Shown: positions 1 to 7,901 of the stretch, piece by piece
How positions within the stretch are numbered: position 1 is the first letter of the stretch
How the letters are laid out: each line of letters opens with the position of its first letter
Source: Thalassovita sp.
GTDB taxonomy: Bacteria; Pseudomonadota; Alphaproteobacteria; Rhodobacterales; Rhodobacteraceae
Length of the DNA stretch: 64,000 nt
Assembly (NCBI RefSeq): GCF_963691685.1
Contig: NZ_OY829290.1
Coordinates: 1,302,001 to 1,366,000, forward strand
Direction of reading: 5' to 3'
Notes under the pieces: model-generated
What the model was told of the DNA's origin: nothing
The model's input: the letters and a program-made list of their open reading frames with translations, nothing else
Databases searched by the model: none
Translations under genes and position numbers: made by a program

Positions 1-689
1 AGCAGTTCCTGCGCCTTTTTGTTGTCCTGCAGGTTTGACCGCATGTCTGCCGCCACTGCGCGGCCTTTGGCAACGCCATCGCGGGCCGCCAGTTGGTCCA
101 GCCAGCGTTTCAGGTTCGGCTTGTCGCTCAGGTCCTGCTGCTGCCCTTCCCAGAGCGACGCCCAGGGCCAGATCGCCATGTCTGCGATCGAGTAGAAATC
201 GCCCGCGACAAATTCATTGTCCGCCAGCTGGGTGTCCAACACGCGATAGAGACGGCTGACCTCATTGCGGTAGCGGTCCTTGGCGTAGGGCAGGTCATTG
301 GGCGGATCCATCGCCGGGGCGTATTTCAGGAAGTGGTGCGCCTGACCCGCCATCGGGCCGACGCCACCCATCTGCCACATCAGCCATTGTTCCACGGCCA
401 CCTGTTCGCGCGCGTTTGAGCCATAGAACTGGCCGGTCTTGCGGGCCAGATATTGCAGGATCGCACCGCTTTCAAACATCGCAATCGGCGCACCGTCCGG
501 TCCATCCGGATCTACGATGGCGGGCATCCGGTTGTTGGGGGCGATTTTCAGGAAATCCGGCTCAAACTGCGCCCCCGCGCCAATGTCCACCAGATGCAGA
601 TTGTACGGCAGGCCCATTTCCTCCAGCGCGATGGAGATTTTCCAGCCGTTTGGCGTGGGCCAGTAATAGAGGTCGATTGCGTTGCTCAT
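1..689 (-). CDS. Glutathione S-transferase family protein (3' end beyond window)
   Basis: Reading the minus strand from the ATG at 689 gives MSNAIDLYYWPTPNGWKIS and continues open to the window edge, so the C-terminus is missing. The start has the thioredoxin-like GST N-terminal pattern: a beta strand (DLYYWPTPNGWK), then LEEMGLPYNLHLVDI and later PNNRMPAIVDPDG and ESGAILQYLA, which match the glutathione-binding cis-Pro and E-S motifs of the family. The far end (LKRWLDQLAARDGV) matches the alpha-helical C-terminal domain. It resembles the YfcG/YghU-type subgroup that acts as a glutathione-dependent disulfide reductase; that substrate is known for the family, not shown here. It is divergent from metZ, sharing a 260-base intergenic region. 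Confidence 0.85.
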   Translation of the reverse strand, partial: MSNAIDLYYWPTPNGWKISIALEEMGLPYNLHLVDIGAGAQFEPDFLKIAPNNRMPAIVDPDGPDGAPIAMFESGAILQYLARKTGQFYGSNAREQVAVEQWLMWQMGGVGPMAGQAHHFLKYAPAMDPPNDLPYAKDRYRNEVSRLYRVLDTQLADNEFVAGDFYSIADMAIWPWASLWEGQQQDLSDKPNLKRWLDQLAARDGVAKGRAVAADMRSNLQDNKKAQEL

Positions 690-787
690 GTCATACTCCC
701 TTGTTGGGGGCGATGATGGCGCTTTGACCGCTGGTGGCAAGGGGGCATCGCGTATCTCACGTATAGGTGTCGTGACGATAGGTTAAC

Positions 788-816
788 TTGACCTTCCCGT
801 CGCTCTGTCCTATCAG
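788..816 (+). promoter_or_regulatory. Putative sigma-70 promoter of metZ
   Basis: TTGACC (788-793) and TATCAG (811-816) are separated by 17 bases. Transcription would start near 822, exactly at the first paired stem of the riboswitch that follows, which supports the call. The -10 box is weak. Confidence 0.5.
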
Positions 817-819
817 GCG

Positions 820-876
820 GGCCGTGGCGATTTGTTTACCGGATTGCGGGCCACGTAAAATATTCCGCTAAAGAGG
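820..876 (+). promoter_or_regulatory. SAM-II riboswitch upstream of metZ
   Basis: The segment holds the SAM-II signature: a first stem strand CGTGG, then CGATTTG, a pyrimidine-rich loop, CCGGATTGC, the returning stem CCACG followed by TAAA, and the downstream pseudoknot strand GCTAAAGA. Family members sense S-adenosylmethionine and shut off methionine biosynthesis genes in alphaproteobacteria. The position before a methionine gene and just after a promoter fits. It ends 76 bases before the metZ start codon, so direct occlusion of the ribosome binding site is not obvious; the terminator that follows is the likely output. Confidence 0.9.
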
Positions 877-888
877 TCAGGATGAAAG

Positions 889-922
889 AGCCCCTTTCGC
901 TTGACCGCGACGGGGCTTTTTT
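889..922 (+). terminator. Intrinsic terminator in the metZ leader
   Basis: AGCCCC (889-894) pairs with GGGGCT (912-917), with an inner CGC/GCG pairing, followed by a run of six T (917-922). It sits between the SAM-II aptamer and metZ, so it probably acts as attenuator controlled by the riboswitch. Confidence 0.75.
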
Positions 923-951
923 GTTTGGGCGCGATGCCCGGAGGATTTGGA

Positions 952-2133
952 ATGAGCGAGAGCTGGAACAAACGGACCAAGCTGGTGCACGGCGGCACGC
1001 GGCGCAGCCAGTATAATGAGGTGAGCGAAGCGGTCTTCCTGACTCAGGGGTTTGTCTACGACACCGCCGAACAGGCCGAGGCACGGTTTGAAAAGGCAGG
1101 GCAGGATGAGTTCATTTATGCCCGCTATGGCAACCCGACCATGGCGATGTTCGAGGACCGGATTTCCGACTATCTGGGCTATGAGGATGGTTTTGCCTGC
1201 GCCTCTGGAATGGCGGCGGTCAATGGCGCGCTGATGGCGCTGTTGAAGGCAGGCGACCACGTTGTTGCCTCACGGGCGCTCTTTGGTTCTTGCCTCTACA
1301 TCCTCGAAGATATCCTGACCCGTTTTGGCGTCAATGTGACGCTGGTCGATGGCACCGACAATGCGGCCTGGGCCGAAGCGATCACTGCAAAGACCGATTT
1401 GGTCTTCCTTGAATCGATTTCGAACCCAACGCTGGAAGTTATTGATCTGAAACACGTTTGCGATCTGGCGCATGAGGTTGGCGCGATCGTGGTGGTGGAT
1501 GATGCGATGGCCACGCCGGTCTATTCCTATGCCAAGGCCTGCGGCGCCGATATCTCGGTTGTGTCGACCACCAAACATGTGGACGGGCAGGGCCGGATGC
1601 TGGGTGGCATCATCTGTGGCCCCAAGGATCTGATCCGTGGCCCGATTGAGACCTACATCAAACACACCGGTGGCGCGATGAACCCCTTCACCGCCTGGAC
1701 CCATCTGAAAGCGCTGGAAACCATGGAACTGCGGGTGCGCGCGCAAGCCGCGGCGGCCCTGGACGTGGCTGAGGCGCTGAGCGGCCATGACAAGCTGAAC
1801 GTGGTGCGCTACCCGACCCACAAGGCCCATCCGCAGCAGCAACTGGCCTTGTCGCAGGCCCCGGCCGGTGGCACCGTACTGACGATTGAGGTGAAGGGCG
1901 GCAAAGAGGCCTGCTTCCGCTTCCTCAACGCGCTGCAGGTGATCACCATCTCAAACAACTTTGCCGATGCGAAATCCATCGCCACACATCCGGCAACGAC
2001 GACCCACCAACGTCTGCCGCAGGAACAGAAAGACACGCTGGGGATCAGCCCCGGTCTGGTTCGCCTGTCGATCGGGCTGGAAGACCCAAGCGACCTGATC
2101 ACTGATCTGCTGCAGGCCCTGGATCAGGCCTAA
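952..2133 (+). CDS. metZ: O-succinylhomoserine sulfhydrylase
   Basis: A 393-residue PLP enzyme of the Cys/Met metabolism family. MetZ joins O-succinylhomoserine and sulfide to make homocysteine in methionine synthesis. Visible family features are YARYGNPT, the cofactor-contacting GMAAVNGAL region, the DDAMATP stretch, and the PLP lysine in STTKHVDGQGR. The length is normal. The ATG at 952 is chosen because GGAGG lies about 8 bases upstream; an upstream TTG at 901 would put the start inside the terminator hairpin. It is transcribed alone behind a SAM-II riboswitch and terminator, so it should be repressed by high S-adenosylmethionine. The riboswitch also supports a methionine role over the related cystathionine enzymes. 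Confidence 0.93.
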   Translation: MSESWNKRTKLVHGGTRRSQYNEVSEAVFLTQGFVYDTAEQAEARFEKAGQDEFIYARYGNPTMAMFEDRISDYLGYEDGFACASGMAAVNGALMALLKAGDHVVASRALFGSCLYILEDILTRFGVNVTLVDGTDNAAWAEAITAKTDLVFLESISNPTLEVIDLKHVCDLAHEVGAIVVVDDAMATPVYSYAKACGADISVVSTTKHVDGQGRMLGGIICGPKDLIRGPIETYIKHTGGAMNPFTAWTHLKALETMELRVRAQAAAALDVAEALSGHDKLNVVRYPTHKAHPQQQLALSQAPAGGTVLTIEVKGGKEACFRFLNALQVITISNNFADAKSIATHPATTTHQRLPQEQKDTLGISPGLVRLSIGLEDPSDLITDLLQALDQA

Positions 2134-2159
2134 GACGAATTTCAGTAAGAAACCGACAA

Positions 2160-2184
2160 GGGGGACGCTTTGTGTCCCCCTTTT
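2160..2184 (+). terminator. Intrinsic terminator after metZ
   Basis: GGGGGAC (2160-2166) and GTCCCCC (2174-2180) form a perfect 7-bp stem with a 7-base loop, followed by TTTT. Confidence 0.85.
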
Positions 2185-2312
2185 GCCGTTCATGGGATTG
2201 CACCACCGCAGGGGCTGCACTAGTTCACGGTTAAATTTGGCAAACTGGCCCGGCTGCATTAGATTGAGGGTCCACAGTTGCCACGGCAACAGCAGGTCGG
2301 GGATCACCAGCT

Positions 2313-3404
2313 ATGAACGTCCATACCTCCGAAATTGATCGGGTGATGCAGGCGGATGAGGCGCGCGATGCGTTGGCGCGGCTGCGGGCCTGGGCTGAAA
2401 CTGCCTCGGATGCTGAGCTGAAAGAGGTGGATGCAGGGCTGCTGGCGCTGCTGCGCGGCGGGCAATATCCTGAGCTAAGCCGCGAATACCCTGAGGATTT
2501 CACCGTTGATGCGGCCTATAAGGCCAGCCTGCCGGATCTGCAAAACGGGCCCTCCAGCCTGATCCGCGGCGCGAAGCGTGCGATCCAGCATGTTGGGATC
2601 TCCAACTTCCGTCTGCCGATCCGTTTCCACACCCGCGATGGGGCGGACATCACGTTGGAAACCTCGGTCACCGGCACCGTCAGTCTTGAGGCTGAGAAAA
2701 AGGGCATCAACATGTCCCGCATCATGCGGTCCTTCTATCGCCATGCGGAAAAGACCTTCAGCTTCGAAGTGGTTGAGGCCGCGTTGGAGGATTATAAGGC
2801 CGATCTGGAAAGCTTTGATGCGCGGATCCAGATGCGGTTTTCCTATCCGGTGAAGGTGCCGTCACTGCGGTCGGGCCTTGCGGGGTACCAGTATTACGAC
2901 ATCGCGCTGGAACTGATCGAAACGGCCGGTGTGCGCAAGAAGATCATGCATCTGGACTATGTCTATTCTTCCACCTGTCCCTGTTCACTGGAATTGAGCG
3001 AACATGCCCGCCAGACACGTGGTCAGCTGGCCACGCCGCATTCGCAGCGTTCAGTGGCGCGGATCTCTGTCGAACTGGTGGGTAAGGCCTGCCTGTGGTT
3101 TGAGGATCTGATCGAATTGGCACGTCAGGCGGTTCCGACGGAAACCCAGGTGATGGTCAAACGCGAAGATGAACAGGCCTTTGCCGAGTTGAACGCCGCA
3201 AACCCCATCTTTGTTGAAGATGCAGCGCGGCTGTTTTCACAAAGCCTGGAGGCTGATGCGCGGGTTGGGGATTTCCGCGTGGTGGCCAGCCATCAGGAAA
3301 GCCTGCACAGCCATGATGCGGTGTCTATTCTGACCGAAGGGGCCACCTTCGCCGCCGAAAGCTATGACCCCAAGATGTTTGCCACCTTGCATCATCCAGG
3401 CTGA
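2313..3404 (+). CDS. folE2: GTP cyclohydrolase FolE2 (type IB)
   Basis: A 363-residue protein of the FolE2 family, which converts GTP to 7,8-dihydroneopterin triphosphate, the first step of folate (and queuosine) synthesis. FolE2 enzymes work with several divalent metals and are often used when zinc is scarce. The C-terminal two thirds carry the family core: YPEDFTVDAAYKASLPDLQNG, FRLPIRFHT, and the cysteine-bearing metal-site segment STCPCSLELSEH. The length is at the long end because of an N-terminal extension of about 50 residues. It lies alone between two terminators; folB and folP of the same pathway are in the window at 15305-17241, so FolE2 may be the main rather than backup enzyme here. 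Confidence 0.93.
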   Translation: MNVHTSEIDRVMQADEARDALARLRAWAETASDAELKEVDAGLLALLRGGQYPELSREYPEDFTVDAAYKASLPDLQNGPSSLIRGAKRAIQHVGISNFRLPIRFHTRDGADITLETSVTGTVSLEAEKKGINMSRIMRSFYRHAEKTFSFEVVEAALEDYKADLESFDARIQMRFSYPVKVPSLRSGLAGYQYYDIALELIETAGVRKKIMHLDYVYSSTCPCSLELSEHARQTRGQLATPHSQRSVARISVELVGKACLWFEDLIELARQAVPTETQVMVKREDEQAFAELNAANPIFVEDAARLFSQSLEADARVGDFRVVASHQESLHSHDAVSILTEGATFAAESYDPKMFATLHHPG

Positions 3405-3435
3405 GCCTCTGCCTGAATTCGGGGCAATTGCCTAA

Positions 3436-3461
3436 ATGCCGCCTGTTGAGGCGGCATTTTT
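3436..3461 (+). terminator. Intrinsic terminator after folE2
   Basis: ATGCCGCC (3436-3443) pairs with GGCGGCAT (3450-3457) around a 6-base loop, followed by a T run. Confidence 0.85.
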
Positions 3462-3552
3462 CGTTATTGCACAGCTCTCGGCAGGTCATCTTTCCGTAAC
3501 GCAGTCCCCTTATGGCTAAGCTGGTGAGATCAGCAAAGAAGAGGGAAGTGCG

Positions 3553-3843
3553 ATGATGATCATGATGACCCCTTTCAAGGCCGCCAGTACGATTTGCCAT
3601 TTGACGGCACTGGGGCTGGCAACGCAGATGCAAATGGTGCGTGTGGTGACAGGCATGATGCAGGGGACGCCCGCGCCGGTACCAGCCGCTGCAACAAAAC
3701 GTGCCGTCAGTGCTGCCAAACCCGCGAAACAACGGGTGAAACAGGCTAAAAAACGTCCACGTAAACCGGCCGCGCCGCCGCAGATGCCACTGGCTGATGA
3801 CCCTATCGATACGGTGGATGGTCCCAACAATATGCCTGTGTGA
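3553..3843 (+). CDS. Small Ala/Lys-rich protein of unknown function
   Basis: A 96-residue reading frame preceded by a GAGGGA-type ribosome site about 8 bases before the ATG. The first half is hydrophobic and methionine-rich (ICHLTALGLATQMQMV), followed by a strongly basic Ala/Lys/Arg/Pro tract (residues about 40-75, KRAVSAAKPAKQRVKQAKKR) and an acidic tail. This shape resembles small basic nucleoid- or phasin-associated proteins seen in roseobacters, but I recognise no domain. It stands alone between folE2 and the DUF1127 gene. Coding status is likely given the ribosome site and the regular third-position G/C preference; the function is unknown. Confidence 0.6.
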   Translation: MMIMMTPFKAASTICHLTALGLATQMQMVRVVTGMMQGTPAPVPAAATKRAVSAAKPAKQRVKQAKKRPRKPAAPPQMPLADDPIDTVDGPNNMPV

Positions 3844-4001
3844 CAGCGGCTTAGCGGTAAGTTGAAGCAGGTGCCGCCGGTTGATCGCTGCGTTGCAGCA
3901 GGCGCAGGGCTGATATTCCGAACCGGCAGTGGTATGGTCAATCACTCTGCCCTATTTTCAAGGTCAAGGGGGGGACCAACGTAACAGAAGGTTCCAAGAT
4001 C

Positions 4002-4226
4002 ATGGCATTGAACGCTGTAAATCACATTGAAAACGCTGGTCTGGTTGCCCGTATGGGTCAACTGTGGTCCGGTCTGGTCCAGGGCATGATTGCCTATGGT
4101 GAAAGCCGTTCGCGTTTTAACGAAATCCAGGCACTGGAACGCATGAGCGACCGCGAACTGGCCGATATCGGTCTGAAGCGCGACCAGATTGTCCGCCACG
4201 TTTTCCGCGATCAGTTCTACCTGTAA
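4002..4226 (+). CDS. DUF1127 domain small protein
   Basis: A 74-residue protein ending in the arginine-rich DUF1127 pattern RFNEIQALERMSDRELADIGLKRDQIVRHVF. The family is widespread in alphaproteobacteria and is often stress-induced; several members bind RNA or affect phosphate/carbon responses through small-RNA turnover. The N-terminal half is a plain helix (ENAGLVARMGQLWSGLVQGM). It is a single gene followed by its own terminator, as is usual for these highly expressed small proteins. The exact role here cannot be inferred. Confidence 0.85.
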   Translation: MALNAVNHIENAGLVARMGQLWSGLVQGMIAYGESRSRFNEIQALERMSDRELADIGLKRDQIVRHVFRDQFYL

Positions 4227-4276
4227 TCAGACACCCTGCGCATGGCAGGGCAGATGCACAGGCGATAGGCCGCACC

Positions 4277-4316
4277 AAGGGGCTCCGCAGCATGCACAGC
4301 ATGCCGGGGCCTTTTT
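4277..4316 (+). terminator. Hairpin terminator after the DUF1127 gene
   Basis: An imperfect inverted repeat with GCATG/CATGC at its centre and GGGGCTCC/GGGGCC flanks, followed by TTTTT. It closes the DUF1127 gene before trkH. Confidence 0.7.
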
Positions 4317-4431
4317 GCTGTCTGACGCCGATGCCTTACCTGTTGCGCGGCGGTAGCGTGTAGGGGGCCAGATGATGGGCTTGGCCGCGCGCTGTCTTGA
4401 CTCGACCCGGTTCAGGGTCCATCGCTTCCTC

Positions 4432-5880
4432 ATGTTGGATCTTCGACCCGTCGGATATGTGATTGGCCTCTTGGTGGCCGTGCTGGGGCTGACCATGCTG
4501 GCACCGATGCTGGTGGATCTGGCCACGGGTGAGGAGCATTGGCGCGTCTTTGCCCAAAGCGCCCTGCTGACCATCTTTATCGGCGGCATGATCTCTCTGG
4601 CGTGTCAGAACGGCAACCAGGAAGGGCTGAACATCCAGCAGACCTTTATCCTGACAACAGGCGTTTGGCTGGCCCTACCGATCTTTGCTGCGCTGCCTTT
4701 CTATTTTGGGGAAACCCAAGCCACGCCGGTGGATGCGTTTTTCGAAGCCATGTCCGGGCTGACCACCACCGGTGCAACGGTTTTTGCCGGGCTCGACACC
4801 ATGGCCAAGGGGCTGTTGCTGTGGCGGGGCATCCTGCAGTGGCTGGGCGGCATTGGGATCATTGTTGTGGCGATGGTGTTCCTGCCGGAGCTGCGCGTTG
4901 GTGGGATGCAGATCTTCCGCTCGGAAGGATTTGACACTATGGGCAAGATCCTGCCCCGCGCGACCGAGATTGCCAGCCAGATTTCAGTGATCTACGTGGC
5001 GCTGACGGTGCTCTGCGCCTTGAGTTATCTGCTGCTGGGGATGAGCGCCTTTGACGCCACAGTGCATGCGCTGACCACAATTTCGACCGGCGGGTTTTCT
5101 ACTTATGACGCGTCATTTGGGGCCTTCTCAGGGCCGCTGGAATATGTGGCGGCGGTGTTCATGGTGCTGTCGGCGCTGCCTTTTGTGCGGTACGTGCAGA
5201 TGCTGAACGGCCACCACGGTGCGCTGCTGATGGACCGACAGGTCTATGGTTTCCTGCTGACCTTGGTACTGCTGATCGCTTTTGCCACCACTGTTCTCAT
5301 CACCCTACAGGGACATGAGGCCGGGTCTTCGCTGCGGCAGGTGGTGTTTAACGTGACCTCCATCATGACCGGCACCGGCTATGCGTCGGTCGATTACATG
5401 GGTTGGGGCAACCTGCTGATTGCCATGTTCTTCTTCATCGGTCTAATCGGCGGCTGCGCGGGCTCAACAGCCTGTTCGGTGAAAGTGTTCCGCTACCAGA
5501 TCCTCTTTGCCTCGATCAAATCGCAGCTGCTGAAAACCCAAAGCCCCAACGCCATGGTGCCGCCCCGCTATGAGGGACGCAAAATCGATGATGATATTCT
5601 GAACTCAGTCATGTCGTTCTTTGTATTTTTCTTCGTCACCATGGGGGTGCTGGCCGTGGCGCTTGGGATGACGGGGCTGGATTTCATGACCTCAATCTCA
5701 GGCGCGGCTTCGGCGCTGGCCAACATCGGTCCGGGGCTGGGGGATGAGATTGGCCCCGCCGGTAACTTCGCCGGCCTTAACGACGCAGCGAAATGGCTGT
5801 TGTCCGTGGCAATGCTGATCGGGCGGCTGGAACTGTTGGCGGTCTACGCGATGCTGACCGTGACCTTCTGGCGGGCGTAA
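4432..5880 (+). CDS. trkH: TrkH family potassium uptake protein
   Basis: A 482-residue polytopic inner-membrane protein, the normal length of TrkH, the K+-translocating subunit that works with the cytoplasmic NAD-binding TrkA. The four pore repeats show the typical selectivity segments: SGLTTTGATVF, ALTTISTGGFST, TSIMTGTGYAS and the last around SALANIGPGLGD. The start MLDLRPVGYVIG at 4432 is preferred to the upstream ATG at 4372 because the extra 20 residues are polar and unlike the family. No trkA is adjacent, so the partner must be elsewhere. It ends in a terminator shared with the convergent gene. Confidence 0.92.
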   Translation: MLDLRPVGYVIGLLVAVLGLTMLAPMLVDLATGEEHWRVFAQSALLTIFIGGMISLACQNGNQEGLNIQQTFILTTGVWLALPIFAALPFYFGETQATPVDAFFEAMSGLTTTGATVFAGLDTMAKGLLLWRGILQWLGGIGIIVVAMVFLPELRVGGMQIFRSEGFDTMGKILPRATEIASQISVIYVALTVLCALSYLLLGMSAFDATVHALTTISTGGFSTYDASFGAFSGPLEYVAAVFMVLSALPFVRYVQMLNGHHGALLMDRQVYGFLLTLVLLIAFATTVLITLQGHEAGSSLRQVVFNVTSIMTGTGYASVDYMGWGNLLIAMFFFIGLIGGCAGSTACSVKVFRYQILFASIKSQLLKTQSPNAMVPPRYEGRKIDDDILNSVMSFFVFFFVTMGVLAVALGMTGLDFMTSISGAASALANIGPGLGDEIGPAGNFAGLNDAAKWLLSVAMLIGRLELLAVYAMLTVTFWRA

Positions 5881-5915
5881 GACGGGGGCTTTTCTAGCCT
5901 GTTGATCACAAAGAA

Positions 5916-5946
5916 AAACCGGCGCAAATTGCGCCGGTTTCTTTTT
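5916..5946. terminator. Bidirectional terminator between trkH and the convergent envelope gene
   Basis: AAACCGGCGC (5916-5925) and GCGCCGGTTT (5931-5940) form a 10-bp stem with T runs on the plus side and A runs (T on the minus strand) on the other, so it can stop both convergent genes. Confidence 0.85.
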
Positions 5947-5964
5947 ATCTCACTGTGGGGCGTC

Positions 5965-7716
5965 TTAGTCCCAGCAGTTGACCAGTACCGTCAGGCCGCT
6001 GGCCTTGGTGGTCAGGTCCTCAGGCGCCATGGTGGAAAGGACATCGGTCGCCGTCGCCGCAACGCCGAGCGTGCTGAGGAAACCCTCAATCGCGGTGGCA
6101 TCCACTGCAAAGCTGACGTCCTGCGGCAGCTGTTTGCCATCGGCATTGCGCGGCAGCAGCATGCCCATGACCGCGCCGCCCGCATCAAAAACCGGGCCGC
6201 CGGTGTCACCGGGCAGGCTGGCCAGCGCCAGGCGGGTCAGCTCTTCCTCACCGCTGAGGCCGGTCAGATCCGCCAAAGTGCCGAAGGTCAGGGTCGGCGC
6301 GCCCAGAACACCACCGTAGGAGTAGCCGGAAACGGCCACGTCAGACTGCAGACGCGGCACTGCGCGCTGTAGTTCTGCCACCTGCGCCGGTGCCAGCGAT
6401 TGTGCTGGTTTCAGCGCAGCCAGACCCAATGCGGCGTCGGTGCCGATCACCTCAGCCTGAACGCCGTCTTCCAGCGTGATGCGGCTGCAGCTGCCCACAG
6501 CGTCAATACTGGTCAGCACGGTGCCTGCGCCATCCACATAGAACCCGGAGCGCGCCAAACGCGGTTTGCGGATCTGCAGACCTGAGAGCAGGTCGATGCG
6601 CTGTTCTTCATTGCTGCCGGCGGCAGGGCTCATCACGCCATCAAGACGGGCAAAGCTTTCCTGCATCTGACCCAACAGTCGGCTGCGGCGCTCTTCGTCA
6701 CCGGCGGGCCAGATCAGGGTAAAGCCTTTGATCTCACCATCTTTCAGCGCCACTTGAGTGTGCGACACGATCTGGCTGTTGCTGCCGGTCAGCAGGAAGC
6801 TGTCTTTGCGACGCTCACGTTTGCCCTCCAGCGGTACAATTTCCAGCGTCTGCATGATGTCATAAAGACCAAACAGCGTTTTCTGATCGCCGGGCTGCGA
6901 AATCAGCAAGGCGCGCGCCTGCGGCACAGCGCCCGAGGCGTCGAAATGGGCATAGGGCGCTTCGTATTTGTTGAAGGCAACCACACCCAGCGGCAGGTTC
7001 ATTTCGATGCCCGCGGTGGCGTCGCGCACCAGCTGGATGTCCAGCCCTTCCAGAACGGCATTATACTGACGCAGTAGTTCGGCCCGCTGGCCGGTGGTCA
7101 GAATGCCAGTTTCTTCGTGCCCGTAGGCCTGCTGCCAGGCTGCCATGGACCCGCGGGTGCCACGGCCAAAGGCGCCGTCGATCGCCGAGTTGTAAAAGCC
7201 GGCCCACTGCAGCATGCGCTGCAGCTCCATCTTTTCCTCTTTCGACAGCAGCGACTCGGAGCGGCGGGCCTCAGCCTTGGTTTCATCCGGCAGCTGCGGT
7301 TCTGCCGGAACGGCAACCGCTTCGGGCTGTGCAGCTGCAGTGTCGGTTGCGCCAGAGGTCACCGAAGGGGTGACCGCGGCCACGGTGCTGCCGCCAACGG
7401 GCCAGAATTGTTGGCCATAGGCGCGGGAGAAGGCGATGTAGCTGTCGCGTGGGATTTTGCCCTCACTGCGCAGCACGTTCAGCACCTGTTCGGCATCTGT
7501 ACGGCTGTACGGGCCCAGGGCCACGGCGTACCAGCCACCCTGCATGGCAAAACCGTTGATATCCTCAAGCGCGGCAGAATAGTCGCGGATCCGGTCTTGG
7601 GCTGCTGCCAGATTGGGCTGGGCTTCGATCTGAACCCAAACCTGCCCCTCCTGGGCTGAGGCGATGCGGGTCAGCATCAGCAGCGCGATAAAGAAAGAAA
7701 CAAATGTTCGCATCAT
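5965..7716 (-). CDS. Secreted SPOR/peptidoglycan-binding protein with degenerate trypsin-like domain
   Basis: About 583 residues. The start at 7716 gives MMRTFVSFFIALLMLTRIASAQ, a clear Sec signal peptide. Then come a SPOR-like repeat region (VWVQIEAQPNLAAAQDRIRDY ... GGWYAVALGPYSRTDAEQVL), a Pro/Ala linker, a PG_binding_1 domain (MLQWAGFYNSAIDGAFGRGTRGSMAAWQQAYG) and a C-terminal S1-type chymotrypsin fold. In the protease domain the usual T-x-x-H becomes LTSIDAV, and GDSGGP becomes GDTGGP (Thr near residue 505), so His and Ser of the triad both seem lost; DAALGLAAL holds the Asp position. It probably binds peptidoglycan in the periplasm as an inactive protease homologue. It is a single gene, convergent with trkH. 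Confidence 0.85.
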   Translation of the reverse strand: MMRTFVSFFIALLMLTRIASAQEGQVWVQIEAQPNLAAAQDRIRDYSAALEDINGFAMQGGWYAVALGPYSRTDAEQVLNVLRSEGKIPRDSYIAFSRAYGQQFWPVGGSTVAAVTPSVTSGATDTAAAQPEAVAVPAEPQLPDETKAEARRSESLLSKEEKMELQRMLQWAGFYNSAIDGAFGRGTRGSMAAWQQAYGHEETGILTTGQRAELLRQYNAVLEGLDIQLVRDATAGIEMNLPLGVVAFNKYEAPYAHFDASGAVPQARALLISQPGDQKTLFGLYDIMQTLEIVPLEGKRERRKDSFLLTGSNSQIVSHTQVALKDGEIKGFTLIWPAGDEERRSRLLGQMQESFARLDGVMSPAAGSNEEQRIDLLSGLQIRKPRLARSGFYVDGAGTVLTSIDAVGSCSRITLEDGVQAEVIGTDAALGLAALKPAQSLAPAQVAELQRAVPRLQSDVAVSGYSYGGVLGAPTLTFGTLADLTGLSGEEELTRLALASLPGDTGGPVFDAGGAVMGMLLPRNADGKQLPQDVSFAVDATAIEGFLSTLGVAATATDVLSTMAPEDLTTKASGLTVLVNCWD

Positions 7717-7901
7717 AGTCAGAAATATCCTTACCTGTCGCGTCGTCACGATTGCGCGCTGTTTTATCAGGTTCCGTGCGGCTTGCACTTAAATAATGCG
7801 TCAGGCTGCAATTGACCCCGCGCTGTTGCCCTCGTAGGTAAGGCGAGCAAATTCACATGGGCCCCAGTGAGGGGTGCTTTTGGCCGGATAAGGCAGGGAT
7901 C

